From: Actinobacteria bacterium OK074
Lineage (GTDB): Bacteria; Actinomycetota; Actinomycetes; Streptomycetales; Streptomycetaceae
Assembly: GCA_001298575.1 (NCBI GenBank)
Contig: LJCV01000269.1
Coordinates: forward strand, 1 to 64,000
Direction of reading: 5' to 3'
Length of the DNA: 64,000 bases
Shown here: positions 25,588-35,313 of the stretch, in pieces
Numbering within the stretch: position 1 is the first letter of the stretch
Layout of the letters: each line of letters begins with the position of its first letter
Translations under genes and position numbers: made by a program
The notes under the pieces: generated by a model
What the model was told of the DNA's origin: nothing
The model's database searches: none
The model's input: the letters and a program-made list of their open reading frames with translations, nothing else

Positions 25588-28500
25588 ATGTGGGGATCGA
25601 TGTCGTGGTGCGGCCGGGGCCGGACCACGCGGACGCGTGCTGAGCGGCGCCGCCGGGCGCGGCTGCGGACGTCGGTCGTCGCCGGGCTGACGCTCGCCCT
25701 GGCCCTGGGCGTCCTGCCCGCCGCCTCCGCGCTGCCGCCCGGCGACGACCGCAGCGGCGTCGACCTGGTCGACCTGCCCGAGACGGCGGCCACCGAGGGC
25801 GAGGACGGCGGCTCCCTCGGCGAACTCACCACCGCGGAGACCGAACAGCCCGCCGAGTACGACCCGACAGCCGTGGCCGCCCCCGTCGGCGGCACCGCGA
25901 GCCAGACCCTCGACGGCCTCGCCCCCGGCGACCTCGTCCCGCTGAAGACCACCGACGGCGATCAGCTGCCGGTCGCGGTCGGCGCCCCCGAGGACGCGAC
26001 GACCGCCGAGGCCACCGCACTTGAGGGCCCTTGGCAGGTCACGGTCGCCGAGCAGAGCGAGATCGACGCGACCGCGATCGAGGGCGTCGCCCTGACGGTG
26101 ACCCCGCCGACGGCGGCCACCGGGGACGCCGTGATCGCCCTGGACTACACCGACTTCTCCGAGCGGTACGGCGCCAACTGGGCCGACCGGCTCGCCTTCG
26201 TGCAGTACCCGGCGTGCTTCCTGACCACCCCGGACACCGCGGGCTGCGCCGAGCCCACCGAGGTGTCCACCACCAACGTCGTCGAGCAGACCGGCACGGA
26301 CGCCGACGGCAACGCGGTCTTCGAACGCCGCATCCTCGCCACGGTGGACGTCGAATCCCTTGCGGCGGGCGGGAGTTCGGCCACGACGGCCGCCGCCACC
26401 GGCGAGGGCACGGTCACCGACGGTGTCTACCGCGAGAGCGAGGCGGCCGAAGCGGCCGGGAGCACGAAGCTCGCCAGCCTGCGGGCCGCCGCCTCCTCCG
26501 GCGGCTCCTCCGTCCTCCTCGGCACCGACCTCGGCGCCGGCTCCAAGGGCGACTTCTCCGCGACCCCGCTGGTGAGCGCCGGTTCGTGGTCGGCGGGCGG
26601 CAACTCCGGTGCGTTCACGTACGCGTACCAGCTCCAGGCGCCCAGCGTGCCCGGCGGGCCGTCCCCGTCCGTGGCGTTCTCCTACAACTCCCAGGTCGTG
26701 GACGGCCGTACGTCCTCGACCAACAACCAGCCCTCCTGGATCGGCGACGGCTGGGAGTACAACGCGGGCTCCATTACCCGCACTTACCGCTCCTGCGGGG
26801 ACGATCGCACCGACGGTAACAACACCAAGAAGACCGACGACCTGTGCTGGGGCTCGTACAACGCGACCCTCACCCTCGGCGGCACCACCACCGAACTCGT
26901 GCTGCCCGACGGGGCCGCGCCCGAGAGCGACCGGTGGGTCACCGCCAACGGCGACGGCTCCCGCGTCGAGCTGATCAAGCGGGCCGCCTCGGACAACGGC
27001 GACGCCGACGGCGAGTACTGGCGCGTCACCACCCGCGACGGCACCCAGTACTACTTCGGCCGCCACAAGCTGACTTCGGACTGGGCGGCCGGCGACCCGG
27101 TGACGAACTCGGTCCTGTCCGTGCCCGTCGCGGGCAACCAGAGCGGTGAACCCTGCTACAAGGCAGGCGACTTCGCGGGTTCCTTCTGCGACCAGGCGTG
27201 GCGCTGGAACCTCGATTACGTCGTCGACACCGACGGCAACGCCATGACCCTCACCTGGGCGAAGGAGACCAACCACTACGCCAGGAACGGGCAGTACGCG
27301 AAGGGGAAGTCGGTCTCCTACGACCGGGGCGGCTACCTCAAGCGGATCGACTACGGCCTGCGGTCCGCCGCCCCGTACGCGGCCCCCGTCGCCCAGGTCA
27401 CCTTCGACGTCGACGAACGCTGCTTCAAGGAAGGCCAGCTCGCCTGCACGACGGAGGGCGACGACAACGACAACTTCGCCTCGGGCGAGTCCGACAGGAA
27501 CCGCATCTGGTACGACACCCCGGCCGACCTGTACTGCGCCAAGGACGCCGAGTGCTACGTCCCCGTGCCCACCTTCTGGTCGCGCAAGCGCCTGACCCAG
27601 GTGACCACGTGGGCGCAGCGCGAGCGGGGCTCAACGGGCCTGTCGAAGGTGGACAGTTGGACCCTCCAGCAGTCCCTGCCGGCCGACCTCACCGACGAGG
27701 GCACCGCGTTGTGGCTGGAGTCGATCACGCGCACCGGCTACGGCACGGACGGCGAGTCGCTCACCCTCAACCCGGTGCAGTTCCTTGCCAATTCGGCCTC
27801 CATGCCCAACCGCGTGCAGGAGTCCGGAGGCGACCCGCACGCGCGGTTCGACCGGCTGCGCATCGCCCGTGTCGTCAGCGAGTACGGCGGCGAGACCGTC
27901 GTCACCTACAAGAAGCCCACGGGCGCCTGCGACACGGGCAGCGGCTTCCCGGCGCCCGAGGCCAACACGGGGCTCTGCTTCCCCGTGTACTGGCACCCCG
28001 ACCCGACGAAGGAGGAGGCGATCGCCTGGTTCCACAAGTACGTCGTCGCCTCCGTGCAGGAACTCCCCGCGGTCACCGGGGTGGACCCGCTCATCACCGA
28101 GTACGACTACCTCGGCGACGCCGCATGGGCCCTGAACCAGGCCGAGTTCAGCAAGAAGAAGACCCGGACGTACGACCAGTGGCGCGGTTTCGCGCGGGTA
28201 CGGACGTACACCGGCGCGGACTCCTCGACCGCGTACATGTCGACCGTGCGCGGCATGACCGAGGTCCGCTACTTCCGGGGCATGAACGGCGATCCGCTGC
28301 CCGGTGGCGGCAGCCGTTCGGTCACGGTCACCGACTCCGACGGTGCGACCGTCGCCGTCGACAAGGAGCCGTTCGCGGGCCGGGTCGCGGAGACGCTGAC
28401 GTACACGAAGAAGGGCGGCGTCCTCGTCACCCGGGACGTCGACTACCCGGTGGCCAGGGAACTCGCCAGCCGTGAACGCGCGGACGGCGTACCGCCGTTG

Positions 28501-31500
28501 AAGGCGTACCGGGTCCTGGACGACCGGAGCCTGACGGTCACCCGCTCCTCCGGCACCGGCGACGACACCCGGCTGTGGCGCCGGACCCGGACCGTCAACA
28601 CCTACGAGGACACCTACGGCCTGCCGGTCAAGGTCGAGTCGCAGGGCAACATCGACGAGAGTGGCGACGAGTCCTGCACGGTCATGTCGTACGTCCACAA
28701 CACCGACAAGCACCTCATCGGCCTGCCCGCGCAGACCCTCACCACCGCGGGCACCTGCGCCGCGGCGGACACGGCGACGGCGGCCGACTGGATCGACGGC
28801 TCGCGGGTCGCCTACGACGACCTCGCCTTCAACGCCACGCCCAACTCCGGCTCGGCGACCACGACGTGGGCGGTCAGCGGAGCGGGCGGCGGCTGGGTCC
28901 GGGACGGCAGGATCGGCTACGACAGCTACGGCCGCACCACGTCCAGCGAGGACGCCAAGGGCTACGTCAGCGCGACGGCGTACACCCCGGACAGCGGCCA
29001 GGTCTACGAGGTCGAGACGGTCAACCCGGCCCAGCAGTCCGAGATCACCACCCTGGAGCCGGGCCGCGGCGTCTCGTTGACGGAACGCGACGCCAACGGC
29101 CGTACGACGGGCTACGCGTACGACGCGCTCGGCCGCACCACCTCCGCGTGGGGCCCGACCGCGAGCGCGGCCGAGCCGTCGGCGAGGTTCACCTACGACA
29201 CCACCATCGGCAAGCCGGTCTCGGTGACCACCGAATCCCGCACCGACGAGGGCGACTTCGAGACCTCCACCGTCATCTACGACGGCCTCGGCCGCGAACG
29301 CCAGAAGCAGGAACCGGCCGTCGGCGGCGGCCGGTTGATCACCGACATCCTGTACAGCACCAACGGCACCATCAAACAGACCAACAACGCCTACTTCGTG
29401 ACCGGCGACCCGGCCACGACCCTCTTCGAACCCGCCGCGGACTCCGTCGTCCCCAACGCCACGCTGTACGCCTACGACGGTCTCGGCCGCACGATCTCCG
29501 AAACGCCGTACGAGAACGGCGCGGAGAAACCGGAGAAGGCCACCCGGTACGAGTACGGCTACGACTACTCCACCGTCATCGAACCCAACGGCGCGGCCGC
29601 ACAACGGAGTTGGTCCGACGCGCTGGGCCGCACCGTCCGCGTCGACACCTACACGGACGCCCTGCGCAGCGCGTACCGCTCGACGAGGTACGAGTTCGAC
29701 GAGCGCGGCGACCAGGTCCGCGCCGAGGACTCGGCGGGCAACGCCTGGACCTGGACGTACGACGCCCGCGGCCGGCAGGTGGCGGCCACCGACCCGGACA
29801 CCGGCACGACGACCACGCGGTACGACGACCTCAACCGCCCCGAACTGGTCACCGACGAGAACGCGGCGGTGTGGACGCTCTACGACAAGCTGTCCCGCCC
29901 CACCGAGCAGCACCTCGACTCGGCGTCGGGGACGCTGCTTTCGACGACCGAGTACGACACCCTCGTCGGCGGCGCCGGCCTGCCCACCTCCCAGACCCGC
30001 TACACAGACGGCCTCGCCTACACGACGGCGGTGACCGGCTACACGGCCGACTACCAGCCGACCGGCAAGAAGATCACCATCCCGGCGTCGGTGGCCATGT
30101 CGTACGGCCTGAAGGAGTCGTACTCCTACGCCTACGAGTACTCCGCCACCGGCCTGTTGGAGTCGGTGAACCTGCCGGAGGCCGGCAGCCTGCCCGCCGA
30201 GCGGCTCGAAGTCCGGTACAACGACGACGGGTTGCCCGTCTCGACGTCGGGCCTGGCCTGGTACACCGCGCAGACCACGTACTCGCCCTACGGCGAGGTC
30301 CTGCGCACGGTCAGCGGCGAGAACCCCAACCGGGTGTGGACGACCAACCTGTTCGACGAGGCGACCGGCGAGCTGACGCGGTCGATCGTGGACCGCCAGT
30401 CGACGAGCGACACGACCGGGGTGACCGGCACCCGCGTCAACGACCGTACGTACGCGTACGACGCGGCGGGCAACGTCACCTCGATAGCCGACCGCGCGAA
30501 CGCGGCGACGGACCGCCAGTGCTTCACCTACGACGCGCTGGGCCAGTTGACGCAGGCGTGGACGGCCCCGAGCAGCTGCACGGCGAGCGGCAAGACGACG
30601 GCCGCCCCGTCCTACTCCGACGGCACCACCAACGTCACGGCCGCGAACAGCGGTTACTGGCAGACCTACGAGTACGACGAGTTGGGCAACCGCAAGAAGC
30701 TCACCGAGCACGACCCCGGCCTGGACACGACGAAGGACGCGACGACGACGTACGGCTACGGCGCCGCGGACGGCACCCAGCCGCACACGCTGACGTCCAT
30801 GTCGTCGACGTACAAGGCGGATTCGGGCGCGCAGGTGACGAAGGCGACCTCGCTGACGTACGACGACGCGGGCCAGACCGGGACCCGCACGTACGACGGC
30901 TCCGAACAGGCGCTGGACTGGACCTACGACGGCCAGGTCGCCAAGATCACCGGTTTCGGCGAGAACGGTTCGGGCGCGTGGCTCGGCCTGGCGAACAAGT
31001 GCCTTGACCTGACCTCGGCTTCGACGACGGCGAGCACGGCCGTGCAGCTGTACTCGTGCAACGGCTCGAAGGCGCAGAGGTTCCGGGTGGACGGGGCGTC
31101 GTCGGCCGACCCGTCGACGGGTGCGTTGAAGATCCTCGGCAAGTGCGTGGTGCCCAAGGACGGCGCAACGGCCAACGGCACGGCGGTCGTTCTGGCGGAC
31201 TGCACGGGCGCGGCGGCGCAGCAGTGGACGGCGACCTCGACGGGCGCGCTGAAGCACGTGTCGTCGGGCCGGTGCCTGGACGTGCCCAGCGGGAACACGG
31301 CCGACGGCACGGACCTGCAACTCTGGACGTGCAGCGGCGCGGCGCAGCAGACCTGGACGCCGGACAAGGAGACGAAGTACGTCTACGGCGGCGACGGCAC
31401 CCGCCTGATGGCGATCAGCGGCACCGCACGCACGTTGTACCTGGGCGAGGCGACGATCTCCGTCAACGCGGCGGGCGGTATCGCGTACGTCGAGCGGTAC

Positions 31501-33249
31501 TACAGCCAGCCGGGCGCGCCGACGGTGATGCGGTACGCCAACGGCGGTGGTACGGGCCAGCTTTCGGTTCAGGTGACGGACCAGAACGGCACGGCGTACG
31601 TGAACGTCGCGCTGTCGTCCGGGAGTCAGGTCAAGTTCTCCAAGACAGACCCCTTCGGCGGGGAACGCTCGGAGACGACAAACTGGCGCTCGCAACGCGG
31701 TTACGTCGGCGGTGACGACGACGCGGGCAGTGGCCTGGTCCACCTGGGCGCCCGCGAGTACGACCCGGCGACGGGCCGGTTCCTCTCCGCCGACCCGGTG
31801 TTGGACCTTGCGGACCCGGTGCAGATGAACGGGTACGTGTACTGCGAGAACAACCCGGTGACGTACGCGGACCCGAGCGGTCTGGCATCGGCGCCGACCT
31901 CGGGCGGTGGTGACGGCAGCGGTACGTCTTCTTCGGAGGCGTGGGCCAAGCGGCAGTTGAACACGTCGTTGGCGGACGTGATCCTGTCGGTCGGCTGGGC
32001 GGCGCTGAAGGACTTCGTCGGCTGGAACGACGTGATGGGCTGCTTCTCCCGGGGCGACCTGTGGGCCTGCGGCAGCCTGTTCATCCAGGCGATCCCGTGG
32101 ACGAAGCTCGGCAAGATCCCCTCGGTCCTCAAGGCGGTCAACAAGATCGCGGGCGCGATCAACGCGTGGATGAAGGCCAAGGAGAAGGCCCGCAAGATCA
32201 TCGAAATGGCCAAGAAGGCCAGGGAGTTGGCCCGCAAGGCCAAGGAGGCGAAGAAGCGGGCGGCGGCAGCGGCGGCCCAACTCCGCAAGAAGGCCAGGGA
32301 AGCGGCGACCCGCCAGGCGAAGAAGGCGGCCCAGAAAACGGGCAACGCGGTTCAGAAGACGCAGCGGGTGGCGGCGAAGAAGGCGGAACCGAAGCCGCGG
32401 CAGTCGTCCGGGGGCACCGGCGGAAGCTGCGAGTCCAACAGCTTCGTTCCCGGCACACACGTCCTGATGGCCGACGGCACGACGAAGCCGATCGAGGACG
32501 TACGCAACGGTGACAAGGTCACGGCGACGGACCCGGAGACGGGTGAGACGTCGGTGGAGACGGTCACCGCCGAGATCCAGGGCAAGGGCGTCAAGCACCT
32601 GGTGAAGATCACGATCGCCACCGGCAAGGGCGACCGCACGGCCACGGCCGAGGTGACGGCGACGGAGGGCCACCCGTTCTGGGTACCGGAACTGGGCCGG
32701 TGGACCGACGCGACGGACCTGAGGGCCGGCGAATGGCTGCGCACGAGCGCCGGCACGTACGTCCAGGTGACGGCGGTCGAGCGGTGGACGACGCTGCGGG
32801 CGGTTGTTCACAACCTGACCGTTAGTGATCTGCATACGTACTATGTGGTGGCGGGCGGGGCTTCGGTACTCGTTCACAATTGCGGTGGTGAGGTTGATGG
32901 GCACTCGCCGCATTGCGAATGTGACCCTGAGAACCCCAGGAGTGAGGTCACCATCGAGACGGATTCGTTCGAACAGGCCAGGAATATGGGTTTGGACCTC
33001 GTGGGGCCCCTGGATGATGGTTTGAGAAGGTCACTTGTCGGACGGCTTGAAGCCGCGACCGAAACCTTCGGAAGAGTGACCGGGTTCACTGGAAGAAGTG
33101 GTGGTGAATATCGAGAGTTCCGCCTTGATGTCGACGGAACGAAAGGCACGCACATCAACGTAATGACTGGAAAAGGTGCTTCGGTTCGCAAATGGGCTAT
33201 CAAGTGGCCGGGTACGAGTGTTTCACCCTGGCTGAGGCGGAACACGTGA
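25588..33249 (+). CDS. RHS/YD-repeat polymorphic toxin with ricin lectin and Hint domain
   Basis: An exported giant of about 2,553 residues. The signal segment is LRTSVVAGLTLALALGVLPA. A long N-terminal region (SYNSQVVDGRTSSTN) leads into many YD repeats (YDALGRTTSAWGP, YDGLGRERQK) that should form the RHS cocoon. A ricin-type lectin is inserted at about 1794-1927 (GLANKCLDL, GRCLDVPSG, QQTWTP). The RHS core (YDPATGRFLSADPVLDLADP) follows, then a Lys/Ala-rich helical linker. A Hint autoprotease comes next (about 2280-2431, CESNSFVPGTHVLMADG to SVLVHN), then a C-terminal toxin of about 122 residues of unrecognised family. Start uncertain: ATG 25588 follows a G run; GTG 25531 and ATG 25564 are also in frame. 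The immunity gene overlaps its stop. Confidence 0.9.
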   Translation: MWGSMSWCGRGRTTRTRAERRRRARLRTSVVAGLTLALALGVLPAASALPPGDDRSGVDLVDLPETAATEGEDGGSLGELTTAETEQPAEYDPTAVAAPVGGTASQTLDGLAPGDLVPLKTTDGDQLPVAVGAPEDATTAEATALEGPWQVTVAEQSEIDATAIEGVALTVTPPTAATGDAVIALDYTDFSERYGANWADRLAFVQYPACFLTTPDTAGCAEPTEVSTTNVVEQTGTDADGNAVFERRILATVDVESLAAGGSSATTAAATGEGTVTDGVYRESEAAEAAGSTKLASLRAAASSGGSSVLLGTDLGAGSKGDFSATPLVSAGSWSAGGNSGAFTYAYQLQAPSVPGGPSPSVAFSYNSQVVDGRTSSTNNQPSWIGDGWEYNAGSITRTYRSCGDDRTDGNNTKKTDDLCWGSYNATLTLGGTTTELVLPDGAAPESDRWVTANGDGSRVELIKRAASDNGDADGEYWRVTTRDGTQYYFGRHKLTSDWAAGDPVTNSVLSVPVAGNQSGEPCYKAGDFAGSFCDQAWRWNLDYVVDTDGNAMTLTWAKETNHYARNGQYAKGKSVSYDRGGYLKRIDYGLRSAAPYAAPVAQVTFDVDERCFKEGQLACTTEGDDNDNFASGESDRNRIWYDTPADLYCAKDAECYVPVPTFWSRKRLTQVTTWAQRERGSTGLSKVDSWTLQQSLPADLTDEGTALWLESITRTGYGTDGESLTLNPVQFLANSASMPNRVQESGGDPHARFDRLRIARVVSEYGGETVVTYKKPTGACDTGSGFPAPEANTGLCFPVYWHPDPTKEEAIAWFHKYVVASVQELPAVTGVDPLITEYDYLGDAAWALNQAEFSKKKTRTYDQWRGFARVRTYTGADSSTAYMSTVRGMTEVRYFRGMNGDPLPGGGSRSVTVTDSDGATVAVDKEPFAGRVAETLTYTKKGGVLVTRDVDYPVARELASRERADGVPPLKAYRVLDDRSLTVTRSSGTGDDTRLWRRTRTVNTYEDTYGLPVKVESQGNIDESGDESCTVMSYVHNTDKHLIGLPAQTLTTAGTCAAADTATAADWIDGSRVAYDDLAFNATPNSGSATTTWAVSGAGGGWVRDGRIGYDSYGRTTSSEDAKGYVSATAYTPDSGQVYEVETVNPAQQSEITTLEPGRGVSLTERDANGRTTGYAYDALGRTTSAWGPTASAAEPSARFTYDTTIGKPVSVTTESRTDEGDFETSTVIYDGLGRERQKQEPAVGGGRLITDILYSTNGTIKQTNNAYFVTGDPATTLFEPAADSVVPNATLYAYDGLGRTISETPYENGAEKPEKATRYEYGYDYSTVIEPNGAAAQRSWSDALGRTVRVDTYTDALRSAYRSTRYEFDERGDQVRAEDSAGNAWTWTYDARGRQVAATDPDTGTTTTRYDDLNRPELVTDENAAVWTLYDKLSRPTEQHLDSASGTLLSTTEYDTLVGGAGLPTSQTRYTDGLAYTTAVTGYTADYQPTGKKITIPASVAMSYGLKESYSYAYEYSATGLLESVNLPEAGSLPAERLEVRYNDDGLPVSTSGLAWYTAQTTYSPYGEVLRTVSGENPNRVWTTNLFDEATGELTRSIVDRQSTSDTTGVTGTRVNDRTYAYDAAGNVTSIADRANAATDRQCFTYDALGQLTQAWTAPSSCTASGKTTAAPSYSDGTTNVTAANSGYWQTYEYDELGNRKKLTEHDPGLDTTKDATTTYGYGAADGTQPHTLTSMSSTYKADSGAQVTKATSLTYDDAGQTGTRTYDGSEQALDWTYDGQVAKITGFGENGSGAWLGLANKCLDLTSASTTASTAVQLYSCNGSKAQRFRVDGASSADPSTGALKILGKCVVPKDGATANGTAVVLADCTGAAAQQWTATSTGALKHVSSGRCLDVPSGNTADGTDLQLWTCSGAAQQTWTPDKETKYVYGGDGTRLMAISGTARTLYLGEATISVNAAGGIAYVERYYSQPGAPTVMRYANGGGTGQLSVQVTDQNGTAYVNVALSSGSQVKFSKTDPFGGERSETTNWRSQRGYVGGDDDAGSGLVHLGAREYDPATGRFLSADPVLDLADPVQMNGYVYCENNPVTYADPSGLASAPTSGGGDGSGTSSSEAWAKRQLNTSLADVILSVGWAALKDFVGWNDVMGCFSRGDLWACGSLFIQAIPWTKLGKIPSVLKAVNKIAGAINAWMKAKEKARKIIEMAKKARELARKAKEAKKRAAAAAAQLRKKAREAATRQAKKAAQKTGNAVQKTQRVAAKKAEPKPRQSSGGTGGSCESNSFVPGTHVLMADGTTKPIEDVRNGDKVTATDPETGETSVETVTAEIQGKGVKHLVKITIATGKGDRTATAEVTATEGHPFWVPELGRWTDATDLRAGEWLRTSAGTYVQVTAVERWTTLRAVVHNLTVSDLHTYYVVAGGASVLVHNCGGEVDGHSPHCECDPENPRSEVTIETDSFEQARNMGLDLVGPLDDGLRRSLVGRLEAATETFGRVTGFTGRSGGEYREFRLDVDGTKGTHINVMTGKGASVRKWAIKWPGTSVSPWLRRNT

Positions 33250-33731
33250 CTCATGACAACTCCTACGCAAGTCGCCCGGACTACCTACCGGATTTCATGA
33301 ATGATCCTGGTGATGACGGTGGTCGTCACGTCGTGAAACTGGGACTTGCCGAGAGCCGGGAGCTTGAAGCGCTGAGTCTGAACAGGTTTCCGGCCACTAC
33401 CAGTGCTGGCCTGGACTGGGATGCCATTTCGTACGAGACCCGGCTCTGGTGGGAGGACGAGGATGACTGGTCGAGGATGGCAACGGAACTGCTCTCCCCC
33501 TATGCGCGGGAAGAGAGGCGTGTTGCCGTCTTCTGGGGAAATCTTGTGATGCCGACCGTGACCATGCCCGCAGGTGTGGCGGCACGGTACGCACGAGAGA
33601 TTCTTGACGCTGCGCCACACTTCTGGATTTATCCCCTGGGTAGTCCGGTCCTCATCGAGTGCCTTATGGATGGGCAGGTGACGGTTGCGACAATTCCGTC
33701 GGAGGGGGAGTCTTGCCTCGCCCCTGGGTAG
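33246..33731 (+). CDS. Probable cognate immunity protein of the RHS toxin
   Basis: About 161 acidic residues, no signal peptide, cytosolic. The GTG start overlaps the RHS stop (GTGA) and follows GAGGCGGAA, so it is coupled to the toxin; an upstream in-frame ATG at 33192 lacks a Shine-Dalgarno. The product is rich in Asp/Glu and Trp (WDAISYETRLWWEDEDDWSRM, HFWIYPLGSPVLI), typical of polymorphic-toxin immunity proteins, but I cannot name the family. Its G+C is lower than the surrounding genes and matches the toxin tip, so the toxin tip and this gene look like one exchanged cassette. Position is the main evidence for immunity. Confidence 0.75.
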   Translation: MTHDNSYASRPDYLPDFMNDPGDDGGRHVVKLGLAESRELEALSLNRFPATTSAGLDWDAISYETRLWWEDEDDWSRMATELLSPYAREERRVAVFWGNLVMPTVTMPAGVAARYAREILDAAPHFWIYPLGSPVLIECLMDGQVTVATIPSEGESCLAPG

Positions 33732-34423
33732 TCGCGGTTCTGCTGTTGTGCCTGATTCCAGTAACTGGTTGCAATTCTGTGAGTGGCGGTGGAGGCAATG
33801 GCACCGGCGACGGCCTGAACCTGAAGGCCGTGCCGCAGGCGAGCGTGAGCAGAGCCGTTGCCCAGGAACAGGAAGCGGACGCGGTGGCCCTCCAGGTCCG
33901 GGACGCCGACGGGTTCGTCGTGTCCGTGCCCGCCGGGCGTGACGTCGTGCGGCAGCGGGCTGTGCAGGTGTCGGACGATGCCTGTGCCCCGGTGGCGTTC
34001 GCCCTGGCCGGGGCGGCCGTCGGGAAGCCTGCCTCCACCGTGGTGCGGCACGCCACCGGTGACGGTGCCGACGTGACCGTCGTGCTCGCCTTCTACGACG
34101 CCGAGCGTGCACCCGCGGCCATGGACGCCCTCGCCGCCGCCCTCGACACGTGCGCCGACGGATTCACCGTGACCGTCGACGGTCAGGAACGGCGGGTCAG
34201 TGACCTCGTCCCCGAACTCGCCCCGCAGGGCGCCGATCAGGCGATGGCCCTCGGAGGGTTCAGCGTGACCGGTGACGAGACCAAGGTGCCTGTCGAGGTC
34301 GTTGTGTTCCGGGAGGGACCCACCGTCGGGTATCTCCGCGCCGTGCCCCAAGGGCGGGCCGCGGGGCGGGACTTCGGGGTTCCCGCCGCCATTGTCCAAG
34401 CCCAACTCGCCAAGTTCAGCTGA
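33713..34423 (+). CDS. Secreted lipoprotein, unknown function (paralogue of 35314-36114)
   Basis: About 236 residues from a TTG start preceded by GGAGGGGGAG, overlapping the immunity gene by 19 bases. The lipobox is LIPVTGC after a short basic/hydrophobic signal (RPWVVAVLLLCLIPVTG). The mature part has DACAPVAFALAG, FYDAERAPAAMDALAAALDTC and VVFREGPTVGYLRA. It shares order and motifs with the lipoprotein at 35314 (DDACTSVGRVLGG, AYDTQAAAEAALASLGDAVDAC, VVFRQGSTLAHFVS). It probably resembles the extracellular PknH/sensor-like lipoproteins, with paired Cys forming a disulfide. Its coupling to the immunity gene suggests co-expression with the toxin locus. Confidence 0.75.
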   Translation: MPRPWVVAVLLLCLIPVTGCNSVSGGGGNGTGDGLNLKAVPQASVSRAVAQEQEADAVALQVRDADGFVVSVPAGRDVVRQRAVQVSDDACAPVAFALAGAAVGKPASTVVRHATGDGADVTVVLAFYDAERAPAAMDALAAALDTCADGFTVTVDGQERRVSDLVPELAPQGADQAMALGGFSVTGDETKVPVEVVVFREGPTVGYLRAVPQGRAAGRDFGVPAAIVQAQLAKFS

Positions 34424-34488
34424 GAATTCGGCGTTCGCCTCCGGACGCCGTGTATCCGTGTACGTACAAAACAATGAGGAATCCTCCG

Positions 34489-35256
34489 TTGCGCCACCGC
34501 ATCACCCCCGCCGCCCTCTGCGGCCTGCTCACCCTCGCCGCCGTCGGCCTCGCCTCCCCCTCCGCGTACGCCGCCGAGAGTGACGCCGTCTTCTCGGACT
34601 TCGTCGTGAACGGTGGCAAGCCGGTCGTCGTTGGTACGTCGAAGACCGTGTACGTGCTGGTCTCGTACACGTTCAAGAACTCCGTGAAGGTCGATGAACA
34701 ATACGTGTTTCTGTATCGCGACTCGATCGAGGACGGCAAGGCTGTCGGTACGGAGTACCAGGGTCCGTACTGCAAGAGCGGCACCAGTGACAAGAAGTAC
34801 TGCGAGATGACCGTCGTCATCGTGCCGAAGGACGACCTGGTCAACGCCGACGCCACTCTCTGGAAGACGGGTGGTATCGCCTACAAGTCGAGTGGTGGCG
34901 ACGACATCGACAAGTCCTCGGTGACCGCCCGCCTCAAGCGCCAGTCCCGCGTCACCCTCACCCTCGCCGCGACCAAGCCCGTCCAGGGCAAGAAGTTCAC
35001 GATCACCGGGAAGATCACCCGCGCGAACTGGAACACCCACAAGTTCGGCCCTTATGGCGGCCGTTCGGTCACCCTCCAGTTCAAGGCCAAGGGCAGCAGC
35101 ACCTACACGGACGTCCGCAAGGTCACCGCGACCTCCACCGGCGCCCTCAAGACCACCGTCACCGCCGGCAAGGACGGCTCCTACCGGTGGGCCTACTTCG
35201 GCAACACCACCAGCAGCACCGCGAGGAGCGGGGGCGGGGCCGTCGACGTCCAGTAA
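34489..35256 (+). CDS. Secreted protein, unknown function
   Basis: About 255 residues from a TTG with GAGGA eight bases upstream; an ATG at 34474 in the same frame has no Shine-Dalgarno. The signal peptide (LRHRITPAALCGLLTLAAVG) is cleaved near AYA|AES. The mature domain has an Ig-like beta pattern (VFSDFVVNGGKPVVVGTSKT, then VTLTLAATKPVQGKKFTITG) with one likely disulfide (CKSGTSDKKYC). The C-terminal half (GRSVTLQFKAKGSSTYTDVR, KTTVTAGKDGSYRWAYFGN) matches repeats common in streptomycete secreted proteins of unknown function. It lies between two paralogous lipoproteins. Confidence 0.72.
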   Translation: MRHRITPAALCGLLTLAAVGLASPSAYAAESDAVFSDFVVNGGKPVVVGTSKTVYVLVSYTFKNSVKVDEQYVFLYRDSIEDGKAVGTEYQGPYCKSGTSDKKYCEMTVVIVPKDDLVNADATLWKTGGIAYKSSGGDDIDKSSVTARLKRQSRVTLTLAATKPVQGKKFTITGKITRANWNTHKFGPYGGRSVTLQFKAKGSSTYTDVRKVTATSTGALKTTVTAGKDGSYRWAYFGNTTSSTARSGGGAVDVQ

Positions 35257-35313
35257 CCCCCTCGCCACAGCAGTCAGCCAGGAAGCCAACAACGAAAGCA
35301 GCAGCACCACACC

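Noticed and set aside
27631..32913. A 1,760-codon open frame on the minus strand opposite the RHS gene
   Set aside because: It is the shadow expected from strong G/C third positions; the translation is Arg/Val/Gly-rich with no domain, and the plus strand carries clear RHS, ricin and Hint motifs.
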